Source: Xiheibacterium sp038325765
Lineage (GTDB): Bacteria > Myxococcota_A > Polyangia > Nannocystales > Nannocystaceae
Length of the DNA: 64,000 nt
Reading direction: 5' to 3'
NCBI GenBank assembly: GCA_038325765.1
Contig: JBBQJI010000033.1
Coordinates: 22,334 to 86,333, forward strand
The position numbers and the translations under genes were made by a program. Within the stretch, counting starts at the first letter, position 1; every line of letters starts with the position of its first letter. This document shows positions 53,911-63,877 of the stretch, piece after piece. The notes under the pieces were generated by a model. That model was not told the DNA's origin. It saw nothing but the letters and a program-made list of their open reading frames with translations, and made no database searches.

Positions 53911-55506
53911 GTGGCCATCGACGCGATCGTCATCGGCTCCGGACCCAACGGCCTCGTCGCAGCCTGCGTGCTGGCGCGCGCCGGCCTTCGCGTGTTGGTG
54001 CTCGAGGCCGACCCCGTGCGGCCCGGCGGCGCGGTCGGATCCGAGTCCGCGACCTTGCCGGGCTACGTGCACGACGTGGGCGCGGCGTTTTTTCCGTGGG
54101 CCACGCTGAGCCCCGCGTTCGTCGAGCTCGCGCTCGGCGAGCACGGGCTCACCTGGCACGGCGCGCCGATCGAGAGCTGTCACCCGGCGCCCGACGGCAG
54201 CTACGCCTGCATCGCCCGCGACCACGACGTCACCGCCAGGCACTTCGGCTCGCCGGCCGACGGTGAGCGCTGGCGCGAGATCGCGTCGTGGTATGCAGGC
54301 ATCGAGCCCGCGCTCATCGGTCTGCTCATGCGCACCTTCCCCGCGGTGGGCTCGGCGCTGCGAATCATGCCGTGGGATCTGCTGCGCGTCGCCACGGTGT
54401 TCGGCTCGCGCGGCGGCGCCCTGGCCCGGCGGTGGTTCGAGTCCGAAGCCGCCCGCCGCGTGCTGCCGTCGCTCGCGCTGCACGTCGATGTCGGCCCCGA
54501 CGATATCTTCGGCGCGGCACTGGGCTTCATGCTCGGCATGACGGCGACCACTGGCGGCTACGTCGTGCCCGGCGGCGGCGCGCAGTCGATCACCGACGCG
54601 ATGATCCACCTGCTGGGTGAACACGGCGGTCGCGTGATGCTGGGCGCCCGCGTCGATCGCATCATCGCGCGCAACGATCGGGCCTGCGCAGTGCAACTCC
54701 AAGACGGCACCGAGATCGAGGCACCGATCATCCTCGCCGACACCGGCGCGCCGCGGCTGCTGCTCGATCTGGTCGATCGCGAGTACGTGCCTGGCCGCGT
54801 CGTCGAGTTCATGCAGCGCTTCCCCCAGGGCTGGGGCACGTTCAAGCTCGACTGGGCACTGTCGGCGCCGGTGCCCTGGTCGTGCGAGCAGGCCCGGCGC
54901 GCCGCGGTGGTGCACGCGGGCGACAGCCTCGACGATCTCTCGCGCTTCACCGCGCAGGTCCGCAGCGGCGCCCTGCCCGACAACCCCTATCTGGTGATCG
55001 GCCAGCAGAGCCTGTGCGATCCGTCCCGCGCACCCGAGGGCGGCCACACGCTGTGGGCCTATTCGCGCGTGCCACCGGTGCTAGAGGGCGGCTGGACGGC
55101 GCACGCCGAGGCCTTCGGTGATCGGATCGACCGGCGCATCGAGGCCCTCGCGCCGGGCTTCCGCAGCATCGTTCTGGCGCGCCGCATCGTAGCGCCGCCC
55201 GATCTCGAGCGCATGGACGCGAACCTCGTCGGCGGCGATCTCGGCGGTGGCAGCAACGCGTGGCATCGCCAGCTGCTGTTCCGCCCGCTGTTCCCCTACT
55301 TCCGCTACCGCATGCCACTGGCCGGGCTCTACCTGTGCTCGAGCTACGCGCACCCCGGCGCCGGCGTGCACGGCATGTGTGGCTACAACGCCGCGAAGAT
55401 CGCCTTGGGCGACCTCCGCGATCGGGGCGATCTCCGCGATCGGGGCGACCTCCGCGATCGGGGCGACCGCCGCGATCGGGCGACCGCGTTCGACGATCGG
55501 CGCTGA
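53911..55506 (+). CDS. Phytoene-dehydrogenase-like FAD oxidoreductase
   Basis: A 531-residue flavoprotein of the phytoene desaturase/amine oxidase superfamily. The dinucleotide loop VIGSGPNGLVAACVLARAGL starts at residue 7, and the C-terminal flavin motif LYLCSSYAHPGAGVHGMCG is near 470. The middle is typical of the bacterial NAD(P)/FAD-dependent group whose substrates are mostly unknown. There is no carotenoid cluster nearby, so a carotenoid role is not implied. The last about 35 residues are an Asp/Arg-rich tail (DLRDRG repeated) encoded by an 18-bp tandem array, beyond the normal domain end; it may be non-essential. It starts at GTG 53911. Confidence 0.87.
   Translation: MAIDAIVIGSGPNGLVAACVLARAGLRVLVLEADPVRPGGAVGSESATLPGYVHDVGAAFFPWATLSPAFVELALGEHGLTWHGAPIESCHPAPDGSYACIARDHDVTARHFGSPADGERWREIASWYAGIEPALIGLLMRTFPAVGSALRIMPWDLLRVATVFGSRGGALARRWFESEAARRVLPSLALHVDVGPDDIFGAALGFMLGMTATTGGYVVPGGGAQSITDAMIHLLGEHGGRVMLGARVDRIIARNDRACAVQLQDGTEIEAPIILADTGAPRLLLDLVDREYVPGRVVEFMQRFPQGWGTFKLDWALSAPVPWSCEQARRAAVVHAGDSLDDLSRFTAQVRSGALPDNPYLVIGQQSLCDPSRAPEGGHTLWAYSRVPPVLEGGWTAHAEAFGDRIDRRIEALAPGFRSIVLARRIVAPPDLERMDANLVGGDLGGGSNAWHRQLLFRPLFPYFRYRMPLAGLYLCSSYAHPGAGVHGMCGYNAAKIALGDLRDRGDLRDRGDLRDRGDRRDRATAFDDRR
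55411..55481 (+). repeat. 18-bp in-frame array in a gene's last codons
   Basis: Three copies of gayctccgcgatcggggc and a fourth, one base shorter, encode DLRDRG repeats at the end of the oxidoreductase. The unit shares the GATCGG core with the 18-bp array at 36832. Confidence 0.92.
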
Positions 55507-55512
55507 CGCGCG

Positions 55513-56697
55513 TCAGTCGATCGCGATGCCCTGGCCCGCGCAGATCTGAACCGCTTCGTCGCGCGGCTGACCTTTGAGCTTCGCGATCGCCTTGCGCGCC
55601 TTGGCGGCGTCCTTGAGGCGACACGCCGCGCTCGCCATCAGGAACGCGGCGCGCGAAGACTTCTTCGCGCCGTACGCCTTGGCGGCGAGATCGTAGGCCG
55701 AGCTCGGGCTCTTGAACATCTGCTTGCCGGCCTCGGCGAGCAGCGCGTCGGCATCGACCGCGGGCTCCGGATCGGGCTTGGGCTTCGGCGTCGGCGCCAC
55801 CGTGGGCTTGGTGGGCTTGGGCGTCACCGGCTTGGGTGTCACGGGCTTGGGCTTGGGCGTCGCGATCGGCTCGGGCTCGGGCTCGGGCTCGGGTTCGGGT
55901 TCGGGTTCGGGCACCGCGGGGATCGGGTCGAGCTTGGTGTCGGGCGGCACCGGATCGACCTTGGCATCGGGGGCCGGCTCGGGCGGCGTCGCGGGCACCG
56001 GTCTGTCGGGGGTCGGCATGGCCTTCGCCTCGGCGCCGGCGGGCGGCGTCGCCAGCCCGTCGGCCTTGGCGACCACGCCCGCGCCAGAGGCGGTCTCGCT
56101 GGGCCGCGTCGCCCACCAGAAGCCGCCGAGCGCGAGCACGCCGATCACCGCGAGCCCGACGACCATCGTCCCGACGCGACTGGGCTGCTCGTCGCCCTGA
56201 CTGCGGGCGATCATCGGCATCTGGCCGGAGTCGACGAACGACGGCGGCATCGTGGAGCCGGTGTGGGCGGGGAGCTGACCCGACGACGTCAGCGCGGCGA
56301 GACCCGCGGGCCCGATCTTCGGCAGGCTGGTGCTCGAGCTCGCCAGCATCGGATCGGCACCGTCGTTCGCCGCTCCGCGATCGTAGTTGAGCGTGCGGCG
56401 GTCGACGTCCTCGGTGAGCGCGAGGTGATAGTCGCCGATCTGGACGACGTCGCCCTCTTGCAGCGAGACGCGGCCGCTCGCCGCCCGACCGTTCACCTTC
56501 ACGCCGTTGTAGCTGCCGAGATCCTCGAGCACCCACGACTGGCCCTCGGGCAACAGCTGCGCGTGGCGCCGCGAGACGTTCTTCTCGGTGAGCTGGATCG
56601 TGTTGCCCTGCTGGCGACCGATCGTGATCGCATCGCTGCCCAGGGGCACGATGGTCGTGCTGCCCTCGTCGTCCTCGATGATGAGGCGTAGGGACAT
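55513..56697 (-). CDS. FHA-domain membrane protein with Pro-rich stalk
   Basis: A 394-residue protein. The N-terminal FHA domain (about 1-95) shows all key parts: ITIGRQQGN, SRRHAQL and DLGSYNGVKVNG; FHA domains bind phosphothreonine. A linker leads to one membrane helix (about 178-198), then a Pro/Glu and Lys/Pro/Thr stalk with PEPEPEPE and TPKPVTPKP runs, and a C-terminal helical Ala/Lys-rich domain resembling half-TPRs with two Cys. The FHA part is likely cytoplasmic and the rest periplasmic, so it could link a Ser/Thr kinase signal to the envelope. ATG 56697 is used; a TTG precedes it. It has the best promoter of the window. Confidence 0.88.
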   Translation of the reverse strand: MSLRLIIEDDEGSTTIVPLGSDAITIGRQQGNTIQLTEKNVSRRHAQLLPEGQSWVLEDLGSYNGVKVNGRAASGRVSLQEGDVVQIGDYHLALTEDVDRRTLNYDRGAANDGADPMLASSSTSLPKIGPAGLAALTSSGQLPAHTGSTMPPSFVDSGQMPMIARSQGDEQPSRVGTMVVGLAVIGVLALGGFWWATRPSETASGAGVVAKADGLATPPAGAEAKAMPTPDRPVPATPPEPAPDAKVDPVPPDTKLDPIPAVPEPEPEPEPEPEPEPIATPKPKPVTPKPVTPKPTKPTVAPTPKPKPDPEPAVDADALLAEAGKQMFKSPSSAYDLAAKAYGAKKSSRAAFLMASAACRLKDAAKARKAIAKLKGQPRDEAVQICAGQGIAID

Positions 56698-56707
56698 CAA
56701 GACCTTG

Positions 56708-56737
56708 AGGTTAGGAAGCGGTGCGAAACACTGTCAA
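56708..56737 (-). promoter_or_regulatory. Consensus -35 promoter of the FHA gene
   Basis: On the minus strand TTGACA (56732-56737), a perfect sigma-70 -35 box, and TAACCT (56708-56713) are 18 bases apart. The -10 ends ten bases before the ATG, with AAGG between them as a weak ribosome site. Confidence 0.7.
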
Positions 56738-56854
56738 GGGCGACGGCACCGGCACGCGGCACGCAGGCTGCCGCCGCGTGGCTGCCCGGATCGCGCATCT
56801 CGGCTTTGCGCGCCGGGGAGGTCGGCCGCAGGGCCGCAGCACCACCGGGCCACG

Positions 56855-57862
56855 TCACCTGCGGTGTTCGCCCGAGCCCTGGCGCGAGGGGTCGTCAGCG
56901 GCGACCGGCGGGGCGACAGCCGGCGGGGCGACAGCCGCGGGGGTGCCAGCCATCGGCGCGACAGCCCGGTGGCGCAGCAGCGCCGTGACCGGCACGACGG
57001 CCACGCCTTCGGCGAGCAGCTCGGGCAGTCGCCGCCGTAGGATCTCGACCATCGCCGGCGACGGATGACCGATCGCCACCACCGGCCCCTGCCGCGCGAG
57101 CGCTGCGGCGCGATCGAGCTGGGCGGCGATCGCCGCGGGTGTCGGATCGTCGTCGAGGAACACCTGACGCGCGAGCACGGGCACGCCAGCCGCTTGGGCG
57201 GCCTGAAGGGCGCACGTGGTCGCGATCGTCCGCGAGTCGAGGAAGAACAGCCCGCGCTCGCGCAACACCGGCATCAACGCAGCCATCGCGTCGCAGTCGG
57301 GCGTCAGGCGCGAGCCCATGTGATTGTTGGTGCCGATCGCGGTCGGCACCCGATCGAGCGCTGCCTCGAGTTTGGCGCGCAGCAGCTCCGGTGGGTCGCC
57401 CTGGCGCAGGAAGCTCTCTTGGGCCTCGGCGCCCGCCTGCATCTGCGCCGCGTCCGTCGGCTCCATCGGCAGGTGCAGCAGGATCTCGCGCGGGCGCCGA
57501 CGATCGGCGCGCAGCCGCAGCTGCACACCCGCGGCGTAGACCGACCCTGGCAACACGCTGAACGTCAGCGGGAAGCGCAGATCGACGAGCTGCTCGAACA
57601 AGTGGAGCTCGCGGCCGACGTCGTCGATCACGATCGCGAGGTGGCCCGTTGCCTGGTCCCATGGCAGCCCGAGATCGCCGCGCTCGCGCTGCCACGCGCG
57701 CGTCGACTCCACGATCCGGTCAATACCGCGCTGGATGGCCGCGATCTCTTCGGTGGTCATCGGCGGCGCGGCCGGGGGCGCAGGCGCCACCGCGAAGCCG
57801 AGACAGCACAGCCCGATCCAGACGACCAGGCTCCACGGCTGCTTGTCTCGCGTCGCGCCCAT
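56855..57862 (-). CDS. Divergent polysaccharide deacetylase
   Basis: A 335-residue secreted protein with an N-terminal hydrophobic signal (VVWIGLCCLGFAVAPAP). The domain from about 70 is the divergent polysaccharide deacetylase family (YibQ/DUF610): AIVIDDVGRE holds the metal Asp pair, LLHLPMEP and NNHMGSRLT the next ligands, FLDSRT and GHPSP the last. In many genomes this gene follows the EnvC/CtpA genes, as here: it starts only five bases after the ctp stop. It probably acts on peptidoglycan or glycans near the division site. A Pro/Ala tail ends it. Confidence 0.88.
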   Translation of the reverse strand: MGATRDKQPWSLVVWIGLCCLGFAVAPAPPAAPPMTTEEIAAIQRGIDRIVESTRAWQRERGDLGLPWDQATGHLAIVIDDVGRELHLFEQLVDLRFPLTFSVLPGSVYAAGVQLRLRADRRRPREILLHLPMEPTDAAQMQAGAEAQESFLRQGDPPELLRAKLEAALDRVPTAIGTNNHMGSRLTPDCDAMAALMPVLRERGLFFLDSRTIATTCALQAAQAAGVPVLARQVFLDDDPTPAAIAAQLDRAAALARQGPVVAIGHPSPAMVEILRRRLPELLAEGVAVVPVTALLRHRAVAPMAGTPAAVAPPAVAPPVAADDPSRQGSGEHRR

Positions 57863-57866
57863 CGCC

Positions 57867-59249
57867 TCAACGTCGGCGCCGCGCCGGAGCGACGCGGTCC
57901 CACGCGATGAGGTGCTGCACCGCCGCCCGCAGCTGGGCGTCCTCGCCAGCCGAGCGCACCGCGGGGCTGTCGTCGACCGAGGGCGGCATCAGGCGGCCGA
58001 AATCCTCGGGCCGCAGGTGCCTGGGGCTGTCGCGCTCGGGGACGAGCTCGGGCCGCGAGTCGGCCAGCGCCGTGGCGCCGGGCGGGGCCACGCCGACGTG
58101 CACGTCGGGCGTGATGCCACTGGCCTGGATCAGGCGATCGTCGGGCGTGTAGTACAGCGACGTGGTGAGCTTGAGCAGGCTGCCGTCTTCGAGCTCGAAG
58201 GGCGCCTGCACCGAGCCCTTGCCGTACGTGCGCTCGCCGACGATGAGCGCGCGCCCATGGTCTTGCAGCGCGCCCGCGACGATCTCCGATGCGCTCGCCG
58301 AGGCCTTGTTGACCAGCACGACGAGCGGCACGTCGGACTCGGTGCCGGGGCGGCGCGCACGGATCTCGTCGACGCGGGTGCCCCGGCGGCCGCGCGTGCG
58401 CACGATCGCGCCATCGTCCACGAACAGATCGACGATGTCGACCGCCTCGTCGAGCAGGCCGCCGCCGTTGTCCCGCAGATCGATCACCAGGCCGCGCAGC
58501 CCCGTGCCCTTGGTGCCGCCGTGCTCGCGGCGCAACGTCGTGATCGCGTCGCCCATCTCGCGGGCCGCGTGCTCCGAGAACTCGCGCAGCCGCAGCGACG
58601 CGATGCCCTCGCCGAGCATGCGCACCTCGACCGCCGGCGGATCGATAGTCTCGCGCACCAGCGCGACCGTGCGCATGATGCCGCGGGTCTGCTCCTCGAC
58701 GGTGACGCGGATCGTGGTGCCGGCCTCGCCGCGGATCATGGTGATGGCGCGCTGCAGATCGGGGAACTGCGCGATGGACTTGCCGTCGACCCGCGTCACC
58801 CGATCGCCGGCGACGATTCCGGCGTCGGCGGCGGGGCTGTCGGGGATCACGTCGCGAACGTCGAGGAAGCGGGTGCCGTCGGGATCGCGACCCAGCACCA
58901 CCACCATGCCGACGCCGCCGAACACCCCGGAGATGTCCTCGCGCAGCAGCCGTGCCTCGGCTGGCACGAGGAAGCTCGAGTGCGGATCGAGCTCGCTGAC
59001 GAGGCCACGGATCGCCGCGTACACCAGCTGATCGCCGTCGACCGGCCGCACGTAGTGCTGCTCGACGATCGCGAGGGCGCGGGCGAACATGTCCAGCTTC
59101 TGATAGCGCGAGTACTCGTCCGGCGCCGCGACGGGCGCGGCGTTCGGATCCGGATCTGCGGCGATCGCCGGCCGCAGCCCGGCGCCGATGACGATGCCCA
59201 CCGCGAGGCTGGTGGCGGCGATGGCGAGGGTGCGGGCTCGGGCGATCAT
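57867..59249 (-). CDS. C-terminal processing peptidase (S41)
   Basis: A 460-residue periplasmic protease. A signal peptide (about 1-30) is followed by the S41 N-terminal helices (QHYVRPVDGDQL), a PDZ domain (about 95-185, GVFGGVG and AGIVAGDRV), and the protease core: LVIDLRDNGGGLLDEAV, the catalytic Ser within SASASEI (about 320) and the Lys base in TYGKGS. Ctp proteases trim or degrade envelope proteins and control peptidoglycan hydrolases. It lies between the EnvC-like and deacetylase genes in a conserved order. ATG 59249 is preferred; upstream in-frame sequence is Arg-rich noise. The gap to the EnvC-like stop is 46 bases. Confidence 0.94.
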   Translation of the reverse strand: MIARARTLAIAATSLAVGIVIGAGLRPAIAADPDPNAAPVAAPDEYSRYQKLDMFARALAIVEQHYVRPVDGDQLVYAAIRGLVSELDPHSSFLVPAEARLLREDISGVFGGVGMVVVLGRDPDGTRFLDVRDVIPDSPAADAGIVAGDRVTRVDGKSIAQFPDLQRAITMIRGEAGTTIRVTVEEQTRGIMRTVALVRETIDPPAVEVRMLGEGIASLRLREFSEHAAREMGDAITTLRREHGGTKGTGLRGLVIDLRDNGGGLLDEAVDIVDLFVDDGAIVRTRGRRGTRVDEIRARRPGTESDVPLVVLVNKASASASEIVAGALQDHGRALIVGERTYGKGSVQAPFELEDGSLLKLTTSLYYTPDDRLIQASGITPDVHVGVAPPGATALADSRPELVPERDSPRHLRPEDFGRLMPPSVDDSPAVRSAGEDAQLRAAVQHLIAWDRVAPARRRR

Positions 59250-59295
59250 CGGGGCAAGCGTGGCCCGGCGACCGTGGCGTCGCAAGCCGCCGCGC

Positions 59296-60642
59296 TCACC
59301 ACGGCAGCAGCGGCGGCATGGACCCTTTGAAATCAACCGGAGCTCCGCCGGCCGCAGCGGTAGGCGCGTTGTCATCCGCCGATGGCATGTCGAGCCCTGG
59401 CGGAGCGGTCGACGAATCGTCGAGTGGCGCGGCGCCGTCGCCCGCCGCAGGCGCATCGGCGTCGAGATCGCCGGCGTCGCGGCGCGGTTGTCCGCGCCCC
59501 GTCGCCGCTCGCGCGCGTGCGAGGTACGGCTCGGGATCGACGGGCTTCTCGCCGTGGCGCAGCTCGATGTAGACCGTGGTCCCGAGCCCGTCGTCGATCG
59601 CCTTGGGCGCGACGCGGCCGAGCTCTGCGCCGGGTTCGACGCTCGCCCCGACCTCGACCGCGATCTTCCACAGCCGCGCGGTCAACGAGTACTGACCGCC
59701 GCCGTGCTCGAGCACGACCGCGCCGCCGAACTCCGGCAACTCGGTCACGAGCACCACGCGCCCGGCCGCCATCGCCACCACACGCTCGTCGCGGTCGGCC
59801 GCCAGCTCGACGCCGTTGCGCATGCTCGCGACCCCGAGCACGCGATCGCGATTCACCCCGAAGCGCCCGGCGAGCGCGCCCGACACCGGACGGTGCAGGC
59901 GCAGCGCGCCGCCCAGCCCGCGCAGGGTCTCGAGTTCGTCCCAGTTGGCCTTGACCAGGGCGATGAGCTCGCGCTGCGCCCGGCGCTCGGCGCTGCCGCT
60001 GCGCCGCAGCAGCAGCGTGCGGTCAGAGGCGGCGCGCGTGACCGCCGGATCCACGGCGATGCCGGCTGCGCTCAGCACCTCGCCTTGCATCGTGAACACG
60101 TGGGCGACCGTGGCCAGCGCCTGGATCTCGCGGGTCGCCGCGAGCATCTCGCTGCGGGCGCGACTGCGGGCGCGACGGTGCGATCGGAGATCGTCGAGAT
60201 CGCGGCGCACGACCTCGCGCAAGCTGCGGGCCCGGGCCAACCGCACCGCGGTCGCGCCCTCGCCGTCGTCGCCCAGGCTCTCGCCGAAGGCCAGTCGCGC
60301 CGCGCCGCCGCGGGCGAGCTTGTACAGCGCGCGGCCCCGCAGCCGCAGCCGCGCCTCGCGATCGCCGGTGCCCTCCGCGTACGCGCCCAGCCGCCGCATG
60401 CTCTCGGTGCTCGCGTGATCGAGCAGCGCGGCGGTGTACTGCAAGCTGGCCTGCTCGCGGTCGAGCGCCGCGAGCCCGCGGTGGATCTCGGCCGACGACC
60501 GCACCAGGCCGAGCTCGCGCTGCAGACGGTCGGCGAGCTCGGTGGCCAGCGACTGGGTCTTGCGCGGCGCCGCGGCGACGGTGCCGACCAGCGTCAACGC
60601 GGCCAGCGAGGCGAGCAGCGTGGTGCGGGATCGTCGGAGCAT
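59296..60642 (-). CDS. envC: EnvC-like LytM-domain amidase activator
   Basis: A 448-residue protein with a signal peptide (about 1-25), a long coiled coil (about 28-220) and an M23/LytM domain (about 255-378). The LytM metal-binding His and Asp are replaced (NGVELAADRD in place of H...D, and YIELRH in place of HxH), the degenerate state of EnvC that activates cell-wall amidases and does not cut peptidoglycan itself. A Pro/Ala/Asp tail of about 70 residues follows, longer than in E. coli EnvC. It sits right after ftsX on the same strand, and FtsX is the known partner of EnvC. The assignment relies on domain order and neighbours. Confidence 0.88.
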   Translation of the reverse strand: MLRRSRTTLLASLAALTLVGTVAAAPRKTQSLATELADRLQRELGLVRSSAEIHRGLAALDREQASLQYTAALLDHASTESMRRLGAYAEGTGDREARLRLRGRALYKLARGGAARLAFGESLGDDGEGATAVRLARARSLREVVRRDLDDLRSHRRARSRARSEMLAATREIQALATVAHVFTMQGEVLSAAGIAVDPAVTRAASDRTLLLRRSGSAERRAQRELIALVKANWDELETLRGLGGALRLHRPVSGALAGRFGVNRDRVLGVASMRNGVELAADRDERVVAMAAGRVVLVTELPEFGGAVVLEHGGGQYSLTARLWKIAVEVGASVEPGAELGRVAPKAIDDGLGTTVYIELRHGEKPVDPEPYLARARAATGRGQPRRDAGDLDADAPAAGDGAAPLDDSSTAPPGLDMPSADDNAPTAAAGGAPVDFKGSMPPLLPW

Positions 60643-60678
60643 CGGCGGTGCCTGGAAATCTGGCGCGCTCTGGGGCGC

Positions 60679-61575
60679 TCAGGCCTCGACGTAGCGCGCG
60701 ACGGCGGCCCGGCTGCCCAGCACGCCGAGAGCGGCGCCGAAGCCGACGACCGCAGCGCACTCGATGGGCGACAGGAACCGCAGGCCGCCCGCAGCGAACG
60801 CGAGCGCGAACGCGTCGGCGAGCAGCGGCTCGACGGCGTCGAAGCCGAAGTACAGGAGCACGACGGCGAGCCCCGCCCCGAGCGCACCTTGCACGAAGCC
60901 CTCGACCACGAACGGCCCGTGCACGAACGACGGGGTGCCGCCGACCAGGCGCAGGATCTGGATCTCGGAGCGGCGGGCATAGACCGCGAGGCGGATCGTG
61001 CTCCACACGATCGTCAGGCACGCGAAGCCGACCATCGCCGCGGCGCCCAGGGCGATGCTGCGCAGGGTCTCGAGCAGCGCCTGCGCCCGCGACACCCAGC
61101 TGCCGGCGGCGACGACCTCCTCGACCTCGGGCTCGTCGGCCAGCGCGGCCGCGAGCGCATCGGCCCTCGCCGCCTCGGCGGGCGGCATGGTGATCTCGAG
61201 CGACATCGGCAGCACCGTGGCGTCGAGTCCGGCGGTCAGCGTCGGATCGCCGCCGAGCCCGTCGGCCAACCGCGCCATCGCCTGCTCGGGCGAGATGATA
61301 TCGACGCGCTCGACCTGCGGCAGTGCGGCGATGCGCTCGGCCAGCGCCGTGACGCGATCGGCGGGCACGTCGTCGACGAGGTATGCCGTCACCGGGACGT
61401 CGACGCCCCACTGCTCGGCGATCGATCGCGCGTTTTGCCACACCAGCAGCACCGCGCCGAGCAGCAGCATGCACACCGCGATGGTCGCGACCGAGAGCAG
61501 CTGCACCAGCGGCGCCTGGGCCATGCCACGGACACCGCGCTGGGTGACGTAGCGCATCGAATGGAACATGCGCAT
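60679..61575 (-). CDS. ftsX: Cell division protein FtsX
   Basis: A 298-residue membrane protein with four helices: about 24-46, then 171-195, 219-243 and 269-290, with the large extracytoplasmic loop (about 47-170) that binds EnvC. The MRMFHSM start, the AVLLVWQNA helix and the RRSEIQILRLVGGTPSFV coupling segment fit FtsX. GAGGAG lies eight bases before the ATG at 61575, one of the strongest ribosome sites in the window. It follows ftsE by 11 bases. FtsEX form an ABC-type complex that turns ATP use into activation of wall hydrolases at the septum. Confidence 0.92.
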   Translation of the reverse strand: MRMFHSMRYVTQRGVRGMAQAPLVQLLSVATIAVCMLLLGAVLLVWQNARSIAEQWGVDVPVTAYLVDDVPADRVTALAERIAALPQVERVDIISPEQAMARLADGLGGDPTLTAGLDATVLPMSLEITMPPAEAARADALAAALADEPEVEEVVAAGSWVSRAQALLETLRSIALGAAAMVGFACLTIVWSTIRLAVYARRSEIQILRLVGGTPSFVHGPFVVEGFVQGALGAGLAVVLLYFGFDAVEPLLADAFALAFAAGGLRFLSPIECAAVVGFGAALGVLGSRAAVARYVEA

Positions 61576-61586
61576 CGGGATGCTCC

Positions 61587-62357
<771 letters not shown>

Positions 62358-62454
62358 GGTCGTCCCGTGCCTACTGAGCACGGAGACGGGGGTGAGGGCG
62401 AATTTCCGACGAAAGGGGGGGCGGGGGCGGGCGGATTCGATCGAAGAAACCACG

Positions 62455-62485
62455 AAAAAGGGCCGCGCCCCGGGAGGCACGACCC
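62455..62485 (-). terminator. Intrinsic terminator of the Cys-rich gene
   Basis: On the minus strand a ten-pair stem (gggtcgtgcc against ggcgcggccc, two G-U pairs) with a six-base loop is followed directly by TTTTT (62455-62459), the clearest Rho-independent terminator in the window. It lies 43 bases after the stop at 62528. Confidence 0.85.
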
Positions 62486-62527
62486 TGAGATGTCCCGAGG
62501 CGGCGCGAGGCCGGCTCGGAGCGCGGC

Positions 62528-63877
62528 TCAGCCGCCCATCGGGTTGAGCAGCGAGGCGCCGAAGTCGGCCTGGAGAGCGACCGATGCACCGAACTCGCTG
62601 GTGATCTCGCCCATGATCGAGCCGGCTTCCTGGAACGCCGGCAGCACGCACGGCAGGCGGCCGATGGCGATGTCGAGCTCACCGGAGAAGCCGGCGCTGA
62701 TGAGGCCCTGGATCTCACCGGCGATGTTCAGGATCGGCGACGGGTCGAACACCACCTCGCCGTTCACCTCGCCGGAGAACAGCGCCTGGGCGCGGGCGAG
62801 GCCCTGCAAGATGGCGACGCCGCGGACGCGGAGCTCGCCGAGACGCGCGGTGAAGGCCGCCTGCGCCGAGGCATCGACGCCAGCGGCAAACGCGAACTCC
62901 CAGTCCAGCGACGGGGGCGTGCACGAGACGTTGGCCTCGGCCTGGGCCGATGCCTGCGCCTCGCACTCGGCCGATGCCTCGCAGTCGGCCGACGCCGACG
63001 GGGGCCGCACGCTGCCAGCACACGAGCCGCCGCACTCACCCATGCACTGGGCGTTGCACTCGATCGAGCCGGTGCAGCTCGGGGGCTCCACGGTGGCGGA
63101 GCAGGTGCCGTGGCACGTGCCGCCGCACATCGCCTTGGCCGAGAGCTCGCAGGTGCCTTCGCACTGGCCATCGCACTGGCCCTCGCATTCGCCGGCCGCG
63201 TTCATGAGCGAGCAGTTGCCGTCGCAGGTGCCGCGGCAGGTGCCTTCGCAGGCCGCGGCAGCCTCGAGCTCGCAGCTGCCCTCGCAGCCGAGGTCACACT
63301 CGGCGCCCACTGCGGGGCCCTGACAGTTGACCTCGCCCATGCACGAGCCCTCGCAGGAGCCCTGACAGGTGCCTTCGCACTCCACCGAGACCTCGCCGGG
63401 ATCGACCTGGACGTCACACTCGGCGTTGACCTCGCAGCTCGCCTGCGCCTCGACGGCGACGTTGATGTCGACCTGGCACGACGGCGCCTTGTACACGAGG
63501 CGGATGCCGCCCTCGACGTTGGCGGAGAAGTCGGCCTGGATGCGGCCCTTGAGATCCGCGATGAAGGCGGCGTTGATCTCGCCCTCGGCCATTCCGTACA
63601 GCTCGGCGATCGCACGCACATTGGCGTCGAACTCGCCCTGGATGCTCGCCGTGGCCTTGCCGAGGTCGGCGACCGCGGTGAAGAAGCCGTCGAGGCGGGC
63701 GTTGCCCGAGATCGAGAGCTGGCCGGAGACGATGCTGCCGCACGGGCCGCAGATGTCGCCGCCGGGGAGGTCTTCGCCCTCGCAACCCTGCACGGACGTC
63801 ATCGCGACGCCTGCGAGCAGGCCGATGCCTGCGATGCCGATCCAGTTACCACTCAGATTAGAAGTTCGCTCGGTCAT
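62528..63877 (-). CDS. CxGxC-rich lipoprotein
   Basis: A 449-residue secreted protein. A signal region ends in VQGC (lipobox Cys about 32), then CGPCG. Residues about 60-130 are helical. Residues about 130-320 form a Cys-dense block of units such as CEGTCQGSC, CEGSCELE and CDGQCEGTC, with several dozen Cys at about four-residue steps; similar spacing occurs in extended disulfide ladders. The C-terminal 130 residues are again Cys-poor and amphipathic. I do not recognise a family; the Cys block resembles trypsin-inhibitor or keratin-associated sequences only in composition. AGGAG lies 11 bases before the ATG. It has its own terminator. Confidence 0.85.
   Translation of the reverse strand: MTERTSNLSGNWIGIAGIGLLAGVAMTSVQGCEGEDLPGGDICGPCGSIVSGQLSISGNARLDGFFTAVADLGKATASIQGEFDANVRAIAELYGMAEGEINAAFIADLKGRIQADFSANVEGGIRLVYKAPSCQVDINVAVEAQASCEVNAECDVQVDPGEVSVECEGTCQGSCEGSCMGEVNCQGPAVGAECDLGCEGSCELEAAAACEGTCRGTCDGNCSLMNAAGECEGQCDGQCEGTCELSAKAMCGGTCHGTCSATVEPPSCTGSIECNAQCMGECGGSCAGSVRPPSASADCEASAECEAQASAQAEANVSCTPPSLDWEFAFAAGVDASAQAAFTARLGELRVRGVAILQGLARAQALFSGEVNGEVVFDPSPILNIAGEIQGLISAGFSGELDIAIGRLPCVLPAFQEAGSIMGEITSEFGASVALQADFGASLLNPMGG

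Noticed and set aside
53911..55506. Carotenoid biosynthesis gene
   Set aside because: Superfamily similarity only; no phytoene synthase, cyclase or other carotenoid gene in the window.
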